64,000 nucleotides of DNA from Lithobates sylvaticus (GCA_028564925.1 CM053032.1:115273490-115337489), one strand, 5' to 3'. Shown: positions 1 to 10,690, counted from the first letter of the stretch. Made by a program: numbers and translations. The notes: generated from the letters alone by a model not told the origin.

Positions 1-1489
1 CTAAACAAAGCCTCAGCATATGCAAATAAAGGGCTCAGGCTATGATCCATAGCTGGTCCAAACAACTGCTCCTGATCATCAGTCTTATTGCTCTCTGGTT
101 ACATTTGCTAAGCTGTGCTCAGAAGCAGTTCTTCTCCAGGCTGACAATACAAGGAAGATAGTGGATATTGGGATGGGGGCGACAGAGGGAAACAGAAGGA
201 TTCAACACCTGTACTTGGCAAATTCTTAATTTTCTCCCCTACTGCCTCCAACTTTGCAATACATAACATTTTTGCCCAGAGGGAGCGAGAGAACATACAA
301 TTTTACTCTAAAAATAAAAAACCTTACTCTCTCCACAAATATAAATATGAGGTTTAGTTAGGATTAATAAATTCTAAAAGTAATGCTTTTTTTACTGCTG
401 TGTAATCTAACAGTGTACAAGTGTCTAATGTTGGGAAGCATTTAAAGTCAACAAAACAAAAACAGACTTTGTAGAATTCATTAATACGTTACAGCAAAAC
501 AGGCAACATGCAATGTTGTAACAGCTAAACACTGCACTTTAATTAAACATAATCATTAGTTCTTTGCATTGAAATGTTGCTTTCAAGGTTTTTTTTTTTT
601 TTTTTATAAAGTTCAACTTTTTCCATAAAGGAGATAGGGTAGCGAGAACAATACTGCAGGAACATTTATTGTAACAAATGGAAAATATCTTCAAGTACTG
701 AAGTATTGGCAGAGATATAGAACAAGGTAATTAAATAATGTAATACTTTTCTATTGCATACTGTACTTTATCCAGAAATGTTCCACGTTAGTAGCCAGCA
801 TATAAAAAATACAAATTTGTCTTAATGCAGCCTAGATACCCACTTAAATACACATCAAATTATTCGGTCTTTTATTTTCCTCATATTAAGCTACTTTCTC
901 TTAAGGATCGCATGCCAACAATGGTGAGAGACTTAAAATACACAGTGTTCTAGAGTTAAAAAAGCAATCTTATGTAATTTATATAAAAGAACCCAAATGT
1001 AAAAACAATGTATAATGTGAAATTTCCATTAACGTTAGTTATTACTTATTTCAATAGATAATCTACAGCCAGGATTAGGGGAGAGTGAATTTCTGCATTT
1101 TATTGGTTAATAATTGGTCAACAGCCTTGTTCTGAAATTCTCAGTAAAATAGAAGGGAATGCAAACGTATCCATTTCATGTTTGTGTTCTTTGTGGTGTA
1201 GGCAAAAAAAATAAATATAAAAAGTCATCTAGCCCAGTGATTTCATGTCACAGAAAGAATCATCCTCTTCATCATCAGTTGCTCTAAAACAAATCCTTTG
1301 TTATTTTGTAGCACCAAATTAATGCCACATTTTCTTGCTTCAATCAAGTATTCATTCTGCTTTCCACAGTGCTTGGGATCAGAGTAATGTAAACATAGCA
1401 AATGGCAGCTCATTCTGCCAGAAAAGTATTTTCTGATAGCCATTCAGAAAAATAAAACCTAAATTCAATGTCCTTTTTATTCAGTCACG
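1..1489 (-). other. Probable 3' UTR and downstream sequence of the ubinuclein-like gene
   Basis: This AT-rich stretch follows the stop codon of the last coding exon on the minus strand. I see no transposon ends, no long reading frame and no conserved protein in it. Several minus-strand AATAAA words occur (plus-strand TTTATT near 1476, 1098, 868 and 664), so the true poly(A) site cannot be chosen from sequence alone. A T run of about 18 lies near 590. How much of this is transcript rather than intergenic DNA is inferred. Confidence 0.45.
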
Positions 1490-1539
1490 TCATGGGTTTT
1501 TACGCAGAGGTTTTGAGTCCCCTTTACTTTGACCTCCAT
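1490..1539 (-). CDS. ubn1: Last coding exon of a ubinuclein-like gene (C-terminal 16 residues)
   Basis: Ubinuclein is a subunit of the HIRA complex, which deposits histone H3.3 in the nucleus. On the minus strand a long pyrimidine tract ending in CAG (AG at 1541-1540) precedes this exon. Its first two bases complete an Asp codon begun by the last base of the exon at 21027-21116. It then reads GGQSKGDSKPLRKNP and stops at TGA (1492-1490). The phase fit with the upstream exon is strong internal support. The gene name comes from memory of the vertebrate ubinuclein C-terminus, which ends in a very similar GGQSKGD-type basic tail; UBN2 is not excluded. The exon is too short to find by ORF length. 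Confidence 0.6.
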
Positions 1540-1810
1540 CTGGAAAAAAATAAAAATAAATAAATAAAGCAAACATACATAGTTGCAACCGCCCTCCACT
1601 CTCTCAAACTGAAAAAGAATGGACAATATTGCATTTTACAAGCTGAACATCCAGGCGCAAGTAGGGGAATGTGGTGGTCACTGGCCCAGGAAGACATATA
1701 CAGCAATAAAACAGTTAGAATTTCTAGGTCTTGCAAACAAAAATAATTAGATTTTTGTAGATACTGTTAGGCTGCTTTCAAACGAGCATTCACAGAAGGA
1801 AGCCACTTAA

Positions 1811-2801
1811 CCACTTTCAGACCGGACCAATTTGCAGCCAAAGGACCAGGCCCCTTTTTGCGATTCGGCACTGCGTCGCTTTAACTGACAATTGCGCGGT
1901 CGTGCGATGTGGCTCCCAAACAAAATTGACGTCCTTTTTTTCCCACAAATAGAGCTTTCTTTTGGTGGTATTTGATCGCCCCTGCGGTTTTTATTTTTTG
2001 CGCTATAAACAAAAATAGAGCGACAATTTTGAAAAAAATGCATTATTTTTTATTTTTTGCTATAATAAATATCCCCCAAAAATATATAAAAAAACATTTT
2101 TTTTCCTCAGTTTAGGCCGATACGTATTCTTCTACATATTTTTGTAAAAAAAATCGCAATAAGCGATTATTGATCGGTTTGCGCAGAAGTTATAGCGTTT
2201 ACAAGATAGGGGATAGTTTTATAGCATTTTTATTAATAATTTTTTTTTTATTATTAATGGCGGAGATCTGCGATTTTTTTTGTGACTGCGACATTATGGC
2301 GGACACATCGGACATTTTTGACACATTTTTGGGACCATTGTCATTTTTACAGCAATTAATGCATTTAAATGATTTCTGTATAAATGACACTGGCAGTTTA
2401 AGAGTTAACCACAAGGTGGCAGTGTAGGGGTTAAGTAGGCCTAGGGGTGTTTTTTTTACTGTGGGGGGGCGTGGCTGTCAGCTAGTGAATGCTGATCTCT
2501 GCTCCAATCACAGGGAGCAGAGATCGGCGTCACTAGTTGCTAGGCAGAACGGGGAGATGCTGTTTATCTCGGCATCTCCCCGTTTAGCCGCTCCGTGAGA
2601 CGATCGCGGGAGTCCCCGCGGCGATCGAGTCCGCGGGGACCGCGGCCGGACTCACGGGGGTCCCGACCGGCGCGGGAGCGCGCCGCTCCCGGCGCGCTCC
2701 CGATGGCACGGACAGGCTAAAGGAGGGACGTATATATACGCCCTCCTGCCTGTACGTGCCATTCTGTCGACGTATATCGTCGTGCGCCGGTCGGCAAGTG
2801 G
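1811..2801 (-). mobile_element. Non-autonomous piggyBac MITE, 991 bp, TTAA-flanked
   Basis: TTAA lies at 1807-1810 and 2802-2805. The ends are CCACTT and AAGTGG. The left 250 bases are clearly the reverse complement of the 3' end of the larger piggyBac at 13717-20133: the same run of blocks around a GGACC-rich terminus, a TTTAACTGACAATTGCGC-type block, and AT-rich sequence with a TTGCGCTATAAAC-like motif. The right part, about 2460-2800, is GC-rich with CGCGG-type palindromes. No transposase frame is present, so it would have needed enzyme from a relative. Confidence 0.85.
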
Positions 2802-2953
2802 TTAAACCTGCAGACAGAATATTCAGTAGGAGGATGACTGCACAACATGTTTGCTAGCATCCACATAATGAACTGCCTTTCAAATTTGTGCCATACATTG
2901 ATAAGGGGAAAAACTAGCAAATATAAAAAAAAAAGATAAACAAAAAGAGACAT

Positions 2954-3195
2954 GGGGGGTTATTTACTAAAGAAAAATCCACTTTGCACTGCAAGTGCAC
3001 TTGGAAGTAAAGTTGCTGTAGATACGAGGGGTACATGCAAGGAAAATAAAAAACAGCATTTTAGCTTGCACATGATTGGATGATAAAATCAGCAGAGCTT
3101 CCACTCATTTCAGATCTACCCCTTAGATTTAGAGTGACTGCACTTTCAAATGCACTTGCAGTGCAAAGTGGATTTGCCTTTCGTAAATAGCCCCC
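2954..3195. mobile_element. Short MITE with ~45-bp terminal inverted repeats
   Basis: The left end (GGGGGTTATTTACTAAAG, then a block AATCCACTTTGCACTGCAAG) is mirrored at the right end with few mismatches, ending in AAATAGCCCCC. Both borders sit in a CATG context. The middle is unique and non-coding. It looks like a cut-and-paste derivative, but the superfamily cannot be told because the target duplication merges with the palindromic border. Confidence 0.75.
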
Positions 3196-3823
3196 ATGGT
3201 GTAAAATCCTTGTTACAAGACACTTGCATGCGCTACACACATCTTTCTATGGGTACTCAAATTTGGGAGTGATTAGAAGACCAGGTCCATAGCTGGAGTG
3301 TGTGGTTGGGTAGCCAGACTGCTGAACAATCATTGCTGCAAGCGGAAATTAGAACCCCAAAAAGGTGCACTGTGTACCTGGTGAGGTGTAAGCCAAAAAA
3401 TGAGGAGGGAGAGCATGTACTTCCAGTGAGAATTACCAACTCCAGCCCAGGAAGGGAGAATCTGCCAGAAAGATGGCAGTGGGATCTTAAAAATTAGAAA
3501 TGCTGGTCCAGCAACACCAAGGCACTTCATAAGTGATCTCGTGGAACAACCAATAGGGAATTCAGAAACAGTCTGCGCTGCACACAACAGAGATAGGGTT
3601 AGACCAGTAAACTGCAGTAAATCCCCAGACAGGGACCACTGACACATGAAATATAACCCAGTGGCTCATCACAACTAGGCACACCTCTGTAGTGACATGA
3701 CTGACACAGGCCTAACTTAGTGAGATTACCAATATTTGGATTACCTGCACTTGATTGCTGACTGGGAAAAATCCTAAAAAATTTGAAGAAATCCAACCCC
3801 CTTAAAAATATCCTGTCATCTAC
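3196..3823. other. Intron sequence, nothing recognised
   Basis: Short frames occur on both strands, but none has splice signals, conserved motifs or a start context. I see no terminal repeats. Confidence 0.5.
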
Positions 3824-3827
3824 TTAA

Positions 3828-4110
3828 CCCCCAGGTGTCGATGGTATGCAAATATACGGCCTCTCGGCGGTTGGCACAGAGAGGCTGCATATTTGCATAC
3901 CAATCTGCAGACACAGCTGTGCTGAGAGTGCATGCCCTGTGCACTCCTGGCACAGTGACTAATGGAAAGCTCCCGATCGTTCCTTGGGATCGGGAGATTT
4001 CTGATCATGTGATTGCCGTGACATCACAACAGTCACATGATCATAAATCCCGCCACGCCTTCCAGCATTTGAGATCCCTTAAAGGGCCGCGAGGAAACAA
4101 CGCAAAGGGG
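3828..4110. mobile_element. TTAA-flanked 283-bp MITE with an octamer-bearing hairpin
   Basis: TTAA lies at 3824-3827 and 4111-4114. The ends are CCCCCAGG and AAAGGGG, which fits a piggyBac-like target choice. Near the left end a hairpin pairs 3843-3865 with 3879-3901 with very few mismatches, and each arm carries the octamer ATGCAAAT (3846-3853, and inverted at 3891-3898). No coding potential. Confidence 0.65.
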
Positions 4111-4114
4111 TTAA

Positions 4115-4518
4115 AGTAAAAAAACATTCAAAATCCTATCTAAAACTTAAACCTGCTCCCAACTCCATTCTAAGCCCTATACCAACTACCCTGTAAAGGA
4201 AAGCTGTGTACACTTGCCTATTCCCTGGGCAATCTGGTTCGGTCACATGATCTCCCCAGCAGTCGGCTTCAGTGAAGAGGAGAGATGAGATCGTTGGCAA
4301 TGGCTGCTGTGTCTATGCAGTGACATCACCCAAAGGCTTACTATGGGGCAGTTATCGTCGACTGTTCCTCCTCTACCCTGCAGCCGGGGCTGGGGGTCGA
4401 TCACGTGATTGGACCAAAGCGCCAAGGAAGTGTACACATCTTTTCTTTACATCGTAGTTAGTTTAGGGCTTAGAATGAGCAGGTTTAAGTTTAGACAGTA
4501 TTTTACTTAACTTCTACT
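4115..4518. mobile_element. Fold-back element, 404 bp, TTAA-flanked
   Basis: The left arm (about 4115-4220) is matched by the reverse complement of the right arm (about 4425-4518). Shared blocks include AGTA at the extreme end, AAACTTAAACCTGCTC, CTAAGCCCTA and GTGTACACTT. TTAA lies immediately outside at 4111-4114 and 4519-4522, and both copies are shared with the neighbouring elements. Only the loop of about 200 bases is unpaired. Non-coding. Confidence 0.7.
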
Positions 4519-4522
4519 TTAA

Positions 4523-5508
4523 CCACTTGCCGACTGCTGCACGCCGGTGGGCAAATGGGCATACCTGTATGTCCCCATTAATTGGCGGGGCTAGCAGGTG
4601 CACACGCCTGCCGCGTACAGCGTGACCGTGCCCGCAGGACCGGTGGACTCGATGTCCGCCAGTCTCCCGGTGATCGTGTCATGGAGCCACAGAAATGTGG
4701 AAGTGCAATTTCAAACAAGGAATTTCCCCATTCTGCCTTCTAACACGACAGAAATCACTGCTCCTTATCAGTCATCAGGAGCAGTGATCGCTGTCGTGCG
4801 AGTTGAAGCCCACCCCCACACAGTTAGAATCACTCCCTAGGACACACTTAACCCCCTCATCGCCCCCCTAGTGGTTAACCTATTCCCTGCCAGTGTCATT
4901 TATACAGTACTCAGTGCATTTTTATAGCACTAATCGCTGTATAAATGACAATGGTCCCAAAATAGTGTCAAAAGTGTCCGATGTGAACGCCATGTCGCAG
5001 TCACGATAAAAAATCACGATATTCACAATAAAAATGGTAGATCACCGCCATTACTACTAAAAAAAAATTATAATAAAAATGCCATAAAAACTATACCCTA
5101 TTTTGTAGACGCTATAACTTTTGCACAAACCAATCAATATACGCTTATTGCGATTTTTTTTTACCAAAAATATGTAGAAGAATACATATCGGCCTAAACT
5201 GAGGAAAACATTTGTTTATTTTTTAATTATAAAAAGTATATTTTTGGGGATATTTATTATTGCAAAAAGTACAAAATATATATATTTTTTCAAAATTGTC
5301 GCTCTTTTTTTGTTTATATCGCAAAAAATAAAAACCGCAGAGATGATCAAATACCACCAAAAGAAAGCTCTATTTGTGGGGGAAAAAAAGGATGTCAATT
5401 TTGTTTGGGTGCAACGTTGCACGACTGCGCAATTGTCAGTTAAAGCGACACAGTGCTGAAAAATTGCTCTGGTCAGGAAGGCGGTAAAATCTTCCGGGGC
5501 TGAAGCTA
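4523..5508 (+). mobile_element. Non-autonomous piggyBac MITE, right terminus decayed
   Basis: It starts CCACTTGCCGACTG after TTAA (4519-4522). Its right half (4850-5505) matches the other piggyBac derivatives: the TAACTTTTGCAC block, the AT-rich stretch, AAAGAAAGCTCTATTTGTGG, then GCGCAATTGTCAGTTAAAG. The right end reads GGGGCTGAAG without an intact TTAA, so the terminus has decayed. It lies in the opposite orientation to the copy at 1811-2801. Confidence 0.8.
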
Positions 5509-6554
5509 AGAAACTACAGGTAAAAACACAGAAAATCAAGTATTTCAAATGCTTATTTGCCGTGTATCTCCTTTCGAGAATTTTTTTTTATTCACTTGCA
5601 ATGTGCTTTTTGACTTGTTAGATGACTACTAGTCAATTAACTAGCACAGCCTCTCTCTTCTTGAGTGCCATAGTTCTTTGTTCTGGAAATGTCTCTTACC
5701 CTCTTGGCCTGGCCCAGTCACTCCCTTCACTTTCCAAAATAAACTTTTATGCAGCTGTTGGAGCAGGTGAAAAAGGGGAATACCAGACTGTGTCAACGGA
5801 ATGACAGCTTTGAGTCTGCTGAGACCACATTCAAGTTGCTGCCACACATCAGCAGCCTCACTGTATTTGGATGTCAGCACAAAGAAGGCTTTTACAGGTA
5901 TTTACTGAGCAGGATGACAAAAAGAGGGGCTGGCCTTGCCTTTTCTGACTTTTTTTGTCCAGTCTTCTAGTAGGTGGCAGTAAAAATCACAATTCAGGCT
6001 TATGACATGCTGTTATACTCATTATAAATAAAGAAACTGAAAATCTCTCCAACAGTGAAAATATACAAAAACATCACTTCCTGTCCTGCTAGGAAGTGAG
6101 GGTAAAAATCCCACCATGACATGATCAGGATGTAAGCAGGCACAAGTGGATAAGAAACTATTTTGAGAGGTGCTAATTCTTTGGGTTTATTTTAAGCCCA
6201 AACTTTTTTTTCATTTCAGATAGAGTAGGGTAGAGGAAAGGAAGACCATCCTTCACTTCCTGTCCTGTAGACTTAATGGGAAGCAAGAGGACATCTTCAC
6301 ATTCTGAGTATTACCTCCTCTGAGTGTCCCTTTACCCTCTATTCCTGTTCTGGTGGCAACTCAAAATTTTAAATTTACTATCGCGTTCAAGCAGGGGCGT
6401 AGGTAAGGGGGGGGTCAGGGGTGTTCAACCCCCCCAGAGCATCCTGGCAAAATGCCCAGTGTCCCTGCTGTTTAGCCTCAGCATCAGCACAGTAGAAGCA
6501 GAGTTTTGGAGTCCAGCAGCCAGCCCCCTTCTATTGTGCCCCATCCCCACGGTT
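5509..6554. other. Intron sequence, mostly unrecognised
   Basis: No supported gene. Around 6395-6440 there is a G-run/C-run inverted pair of the kind found in degraded repeats. Splice-site-like strings exist near 5515 but with no conserved peptide around them. Confidence 0.45.
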
Positions 6555-6985
6555 TAAAGCGGAGCTCCACCCTAAAGTGGAACTTCCGCTTATCGGATTC
6601 CTCCTCCCCTCCAGTGCCACAATTGGCACCTTTCAGGGGGTTGCAGATACCTGTACTCACTTCTGGGACTAGCTAGCCGCCGATGCCCGCCCCCCGTTGT
6701 GTCCTGGGAAACACACAGTTCCCAGGACACAACGGGGACCAGTAAAGACGTGCAGCGTGACTCGCGCATGCGCAGTAGGGAACCGGGCAGTGAAGCCGCA
6801 ACGCTTCACTTCCTGATTCCCTGACAGAGGATGGCGGCGGGGGCAGCCGAGAGACGAGCGATTGCTCGTCATCTTCTGCAGACATCGCTGGAACAGGTAA
6901 GTGTCTATTTATTAAAAGTCAGCAGCAGCAGTATTTGTAGCTGCTGACTTTTAATATTTTTGTGCAGGTGGCCATCCTCTTTAAT
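6555..6985. repeat. Interspersed repeat with two perfect hairpins
   Basis: It starts near TAAAGCGGAGCTCCACC and ends near the CTCTTTAA at about 6984. One perfect 19-bp stem pairs 6692-6710 with 6719-6737. A second 16-bp stem pairs 6911-6926 with 6940-6955. A GCGCATGCGCA palindrome near 6765 recurs in the repeat at 10224-10690. Non-coding; superfamily not determined. Confidence 0.55.
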
Positions 6986-7136
6986 AAGGGGGTCCCCCTG
7001 AAAAGCATGAAATTACTGCAAGGTTTCCGTTGCTGGATGACAGTGCACAGTTCAGGGAACTCCTAGACTCCTCCTTGAGGTATCATATGACAGATGTTTT
7101 CCTACTTATGTGCCGTGCTAAATCTGAGGTCTGGTA

Positions 7137-7510
7137 AGTGGGGAGGCATAACTTTTCTGTTTTGGGAAGGAGGAAGTGAGAACTCCAGCCTGGGGGAAGT
7201 TTTTTTTAGTGGGGGGTTAAGGAAAGTTTGCTTTTGGAGAAAGGGGGATTTTCTTGTAGAGAAGTTTACAGGGGGAGGTTAATGGCAGGGATTTGCTTCC
7301 GGGAGGGAGTTTGATTGGATGAATCTTCATAATTAGGAATCTTTGCTGGGGGAGAGGGTGTTGACTGAGGGATATATTTTTGCTTTGTGGGGGGGGGGGG
7401 GTCAGTTTAGAAACAGGGGGGTTCAATTTTTGGAGGAGGGAGATATTTTACAGTGGAAATCTTTGCTTGGGGAGGGAGGGTTCTTAGGAGGGGGAGTGGG
7501 ATTGTTTTCC
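7137..7510 (+). repeat. G-rich degenerate quasi-tandem tract
   Basis: Irregular units of a G run followed by TTT (GGGGGA..TTTGCTT-like) recur every 25-40 bases, and a G run of about 12 lies near 7388. It could form G-quadruplexes on the plus strand. The frames across it are low-complexity and not protein-like. Confidence 0.5.
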
Positions 7511-7559
7511 TTCTTCTCTAAAAGAGATTTTTTTTTTTTTTTTTTAATTATACATACCT

Positions 7560-7800
7560 AGGTGGATGGAGCATCGATCCGAAGTTGCATCTGTCCCCAG
7601 CTGCTTCTAAGATCAACAACAGAGCGATTAAAGACTGCTGATCACTCAGTTTTCAGCCTTCAGTAAGCAAAGAGTGGTGACTGTCAGTCCCTGGCTCTGC
7701 CCCCCTTCCCCAAGCTCACTGGAATTCCAGGCTGTGGAGGGGGCAGGAGCGGCTGGCTCAGGGTCTCTTTGGCTCACCGAGAGGCTGAGCAAGCTCTGGT
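7560..7800 (-). repeat. Interspersed repeat, inverted copy of the family at 42 kb
   Basis: Shared blocks with 41950-42235 and 42725-43011, in reverse orientation, include GACTGCTGATCACTCAG, GACTGTCAG, CTCTGCCCCCC and GGCTGGCTCAG. Non-coding and diverged. Confidence 0.5.
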
Positions 7801-7959
7801 CCAGGCATCTGGGTGAGTCCTAACTTTAAAGTTAGAATCCTTCCACAGCCTGGTCCTGCTGAGCGATATCATCTGACAGTGGGCTATAGCTGGCTGTCAG
7901 CTAAAAATGGGTCACAAAAGTGCAGAACGATCTGCACTCGTCCCCAGGAGAAGTACAAC

Positions 7960-8130
7960 CAAGCGGTATGCCGTCCTTTCAGAGCGCATGCACCGGTGAC
8001 ATCACCGGCTGCTTTCCATGTGAATATTGCCTAAACACCATATGTTTAGGATATATTCACTGTACCTACAGGTAAGCCTTATTATAGGCTTACTTGTAGG
8101 TACGTTCAAAAGCTGGGTTTACTACAGCTT
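7960..8130 (-). repeat. Interspersed repeat with splice-donor-like hairpin, reverse copy
   Basis: It is related in reverse orientation to 10224-10690: the GCGCATGC block, the GACATCACCGGC block, a CTAAACA..TGTTTAGG pair, and the hairpin 8062-8078/8087-8103 (one mismatch). Each hairpin arm reads ACAGGTAAGC or close to it on one strand. Non-coding. Confidence 0.6.
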
Positions 8131-8339
8131 AAATCTGAATAAAAGCAAACCATATTGACCAGGTGCAAAGGGCACCAATCTGTAGTAGGCAGTGCACAAT
8201 ATTTATTTTTTTCATCTCTTAAAACATTTCATAAAATTTTGTAGCACACAATTTTTTAAGGTTTAAATAAATCACGGAATTTACTGCCTACCACAATATG
8301 TTGCCCCTTGCCCAAGCTCAACTTGCACAGTAGGGTTAG

Positions 8340-9045
8340 CTAAAATCCAGTCTTGGGTCTCATTCATACATCCTACATGACCATGGTGCAGCAAGTATAC
8401 TGCAAATACCTGCACCCGGGATCTCAGATGTTCCAATCTCTGCTCAGCCTGTACACCTGAGTGATGGACTGAAAAGAGCCAAGGCTGTCTGCTGTTGTAT
8501 ACATGTATCTGCACATCCAGTGGTTACCTGCTGGTAGGGAAACATTTTTGCCCTTGGATAAAATCTCTCTGCATCCAGGGTCAGAAATTTGTTCCTAACA
8601 GCAAGTAACCACTGTGACCCACAGTTTGTTAGTGTGTTGCTCAGGCTCAATCGATGTGGGGAGTAATGTGCTGCAGGAGTGTCAGCAAGGGATGGAGCTC
8701 ATCCCAGCTCATGTAGTCACTGAAGGGAAGAGAGAAAAAAAATCCCTGGTGCCGCACATCCATGGAGTCCTATGGTAATGTAGTAGTGATGGGAGAGACT
8801 ACCTTAGCCCGGGTTCCCGCCAGGCCACACCCCAATGTGTTTTGCTTTGTCCCCCGGAGCTTAAACATGAGGACCACTGGATGTGCAGATACATGTTAAC
8901 AGCAGTGGCTCTTTTCAGCCCATCACTTAGGTAAACAGGCTGAGCAGCTGACAAAAATTGTAACATCTGGGATCCTGGCTGTAGGTATTCATGGTATATT
9001 TGCCATTTCATGGCCATTTAGAACATATGAATGAGATCTAAAGCC
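8340..9045. mobile_element. Old fold-back element, ~180-bp arms
   Basis: The left arm (about 8340-8530) and right arm (about 8873-9045) are inverted copies. Shared blocks include CACTGGATGTGCAGATACATG, GGCTCTTTTCAG.CCATCACT, AGGCTGAGCAG and AACATCTG.GATC. Arm divergence looks substantial, so it is old. The loop of about 340 bases is non-coding. Confidence 0.6.
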
Positions 9046-9420
9046 TGGTTTACACGGTAAGTTTTTTTTAGTTCAACCCATGAACCCAACCCCTGAACGA
9101 AAAAAAACTAGGGAGCTTAGGAGGAGCTCGCTGTACTGAGTACACTACCGCACCACAACTGCGTGCATTGCGTTCTATTTAGTTGAATGGTGATAATTTT
9201 TGCTGCTCTGCATTGCAAAGCCTCATGGCGCCACTCTGCTGTTACATAATTTAACTGTACCTCCCCCAGAAAAAAAAAATATCTACGGTCCTGCTTTCAA
9301 GACAATTAGAATGAATCTTTGTTTCGGGAAAACTAAGACACCAATATAAACCCGACAGTGGTTCTGACCTCTGACCACTCTCTCGAAATCTAGAAGAAAA
9401 GTTTTATCTTTAGTTATAAG
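9046..9420. other. Intron sequence, nothing recognised
   Basis: No gene, hairpin or clear repeat family that I can name. Confidence 0.4.
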
Positions 9421-10220
9421 TTAAAGTTGTTGTAAACCTCAGTCATAGAATCTGAGCAAAGCACATATATTTGTAGTGTTTACTTATCTCTCTCCAAAGC
9501 TCTAAGTGTAATTTCTCTCTGGTGCTTCATTACTTGAGTCACTTCTGAGAAATTTTCCTGACACAGGAGATAAATTTGTGTCAGAAAGGAAGGAGAGCTC
9601 AGCAGACAGCTTGTCTATTTAGAACACAGTTCTTCTACTGTGTGGAGGGGTGTGTGTGCCTTTTCCTCTAATCAGCTCTCAAAACACTGTACCTGTAACC
9701 TCCAGGCCCCCTTCTCTGTACTTTTGACTAGAGATGGGCTTAGGGATGTTGGGGATCTTAGCCTCAACCCACCTTCCCGATCCCCCCCCCCCCAGGAAGC
9801 GGACACTGCACACGACTAATCACAAGCAGTGAGACATTTCCTGATCTGTGCAGCTGCGGACCGGGACATTTCTCACTCCCTGTGATTAGCAGTGTGCAGT
9901 GTTGGCTTCCTGGTGGGATCGGGCAGGTGGGATTCCAAACACGCCCGAGCCCATTCCTACTGACAGATGAAAAAAGATTTTAACACTTTTCTGCCCATAT
10001 GAAGGGTTATAGACAAGAGAAGACTGCAGATAAACAAGTAAAACCTGTGTAAGAGGATTTGTTTCATCTCGGTGTATCATCTGAGGCTGTTCACTTCACT
10101 GAGTATCAGTGAGGGTTATCAACCACTTTGTGGAGTAAACTATAAAATCCAATCAAGCTTATTTTTGTACTGGTTTTACTTCAGCATAATAAATTCTGAT
10201 TGGCTGTTTGAAATTTCTCG
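9421..10220. repeat. Interspersed repeat interrupted by a hairpin MITE
   Basis: The sequence from TAAAGTTGTTGTAAACCTC onward resembles a common anuran interspersed repeat as I remember it. It appears to resume after the palindromic insert at 9729-9960. No coding potential. Family assignment is tentative. Confidence 0.35.
9729..9960. mobile_element. Palindromic MITE, ~80-bp arms
   Basis: The outer ends are GAGATGGGCT and AGCCCATTCC. The long arms 9764-9843 and 9858-9945 pair through blocks such as CCCGATCCC, AGGAAGC, ACACTGCACAC and CTAATCACA. The loop is very short, so the element could fold into one hairpin. Non-coding. Confidence 0.65.
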
Positions 10221-10223
10221 TCT

Positions 10224-10690
10224 TAAAGTGGAGGTAAAATCCACTTTTAAACTTGTACCTACAGGTAAGCTTATAATAAGGCTTACCTGTAGGTACAGTG
10301 AATACCGCCTAAACTTGCACTGTTTAGGAGAAATTCACAAGCGATGCTGCAGGTGATGTCACTGGCGCATGCGTTCTGAAGGGACAGCATACTCTCACTA
10401 TACTACTCATGCCATACCTTCAATGCTTTGTGCCGAAGCCTAAGGCTCCCGTGCGCATGCGCAGGAGTGACTTCACTGCGGCTTCAGACATTCATACAGC
10501 TGAAGCATGCAAACCCTGAAGGAAGACCTGGTGAAGATGGCAGCACCAGGGATCCCTGACAGCGCAGCATGGGAGGGATCCGCTTTATAGGTAAGTCTGT
10601 CATAATGTGCTAGTATGTGGCGCATATTAGTAAATTATAATTTAACCCTGCAAGGGCTCCCACTTAATCTTTTATTTCACTGGTGGTTTA
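10224..10690 (+). repeat. Interspersed repeat with perfect splice-donor-like hairpin
   Basis: A perfect 16-bp stem pairs 10255-10270 with 10281-10296, each arm carrying ACAGGTAAGC on one strand. CTAAAC..GTTTAG follows, then GCGCATGCG-type palindromes near 10366 and 10453. A second copy of the family lies inverted at 7960-8130. No reading frame. Confidence 0.6.

Noticed and set aside
1476-1481. AATAAA 9 bases after the stop codon as the poly(A) signal
   Set aside because: Too close to the stop to be the likely main signal, and several other AATAAA words lie further downstream.
2717-2953. Minus-strand frame starting with a hydrophobic segment as a membrane peptide
   Set aside because: It crosses the end of a piggyBac MITE into flanking DNA, so the frame is accidental.
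7217-7426. Pro-rich minus-strand frame as a coding region
   Set aside because: It is the complement of a G-rich tract; composition alone explains it.
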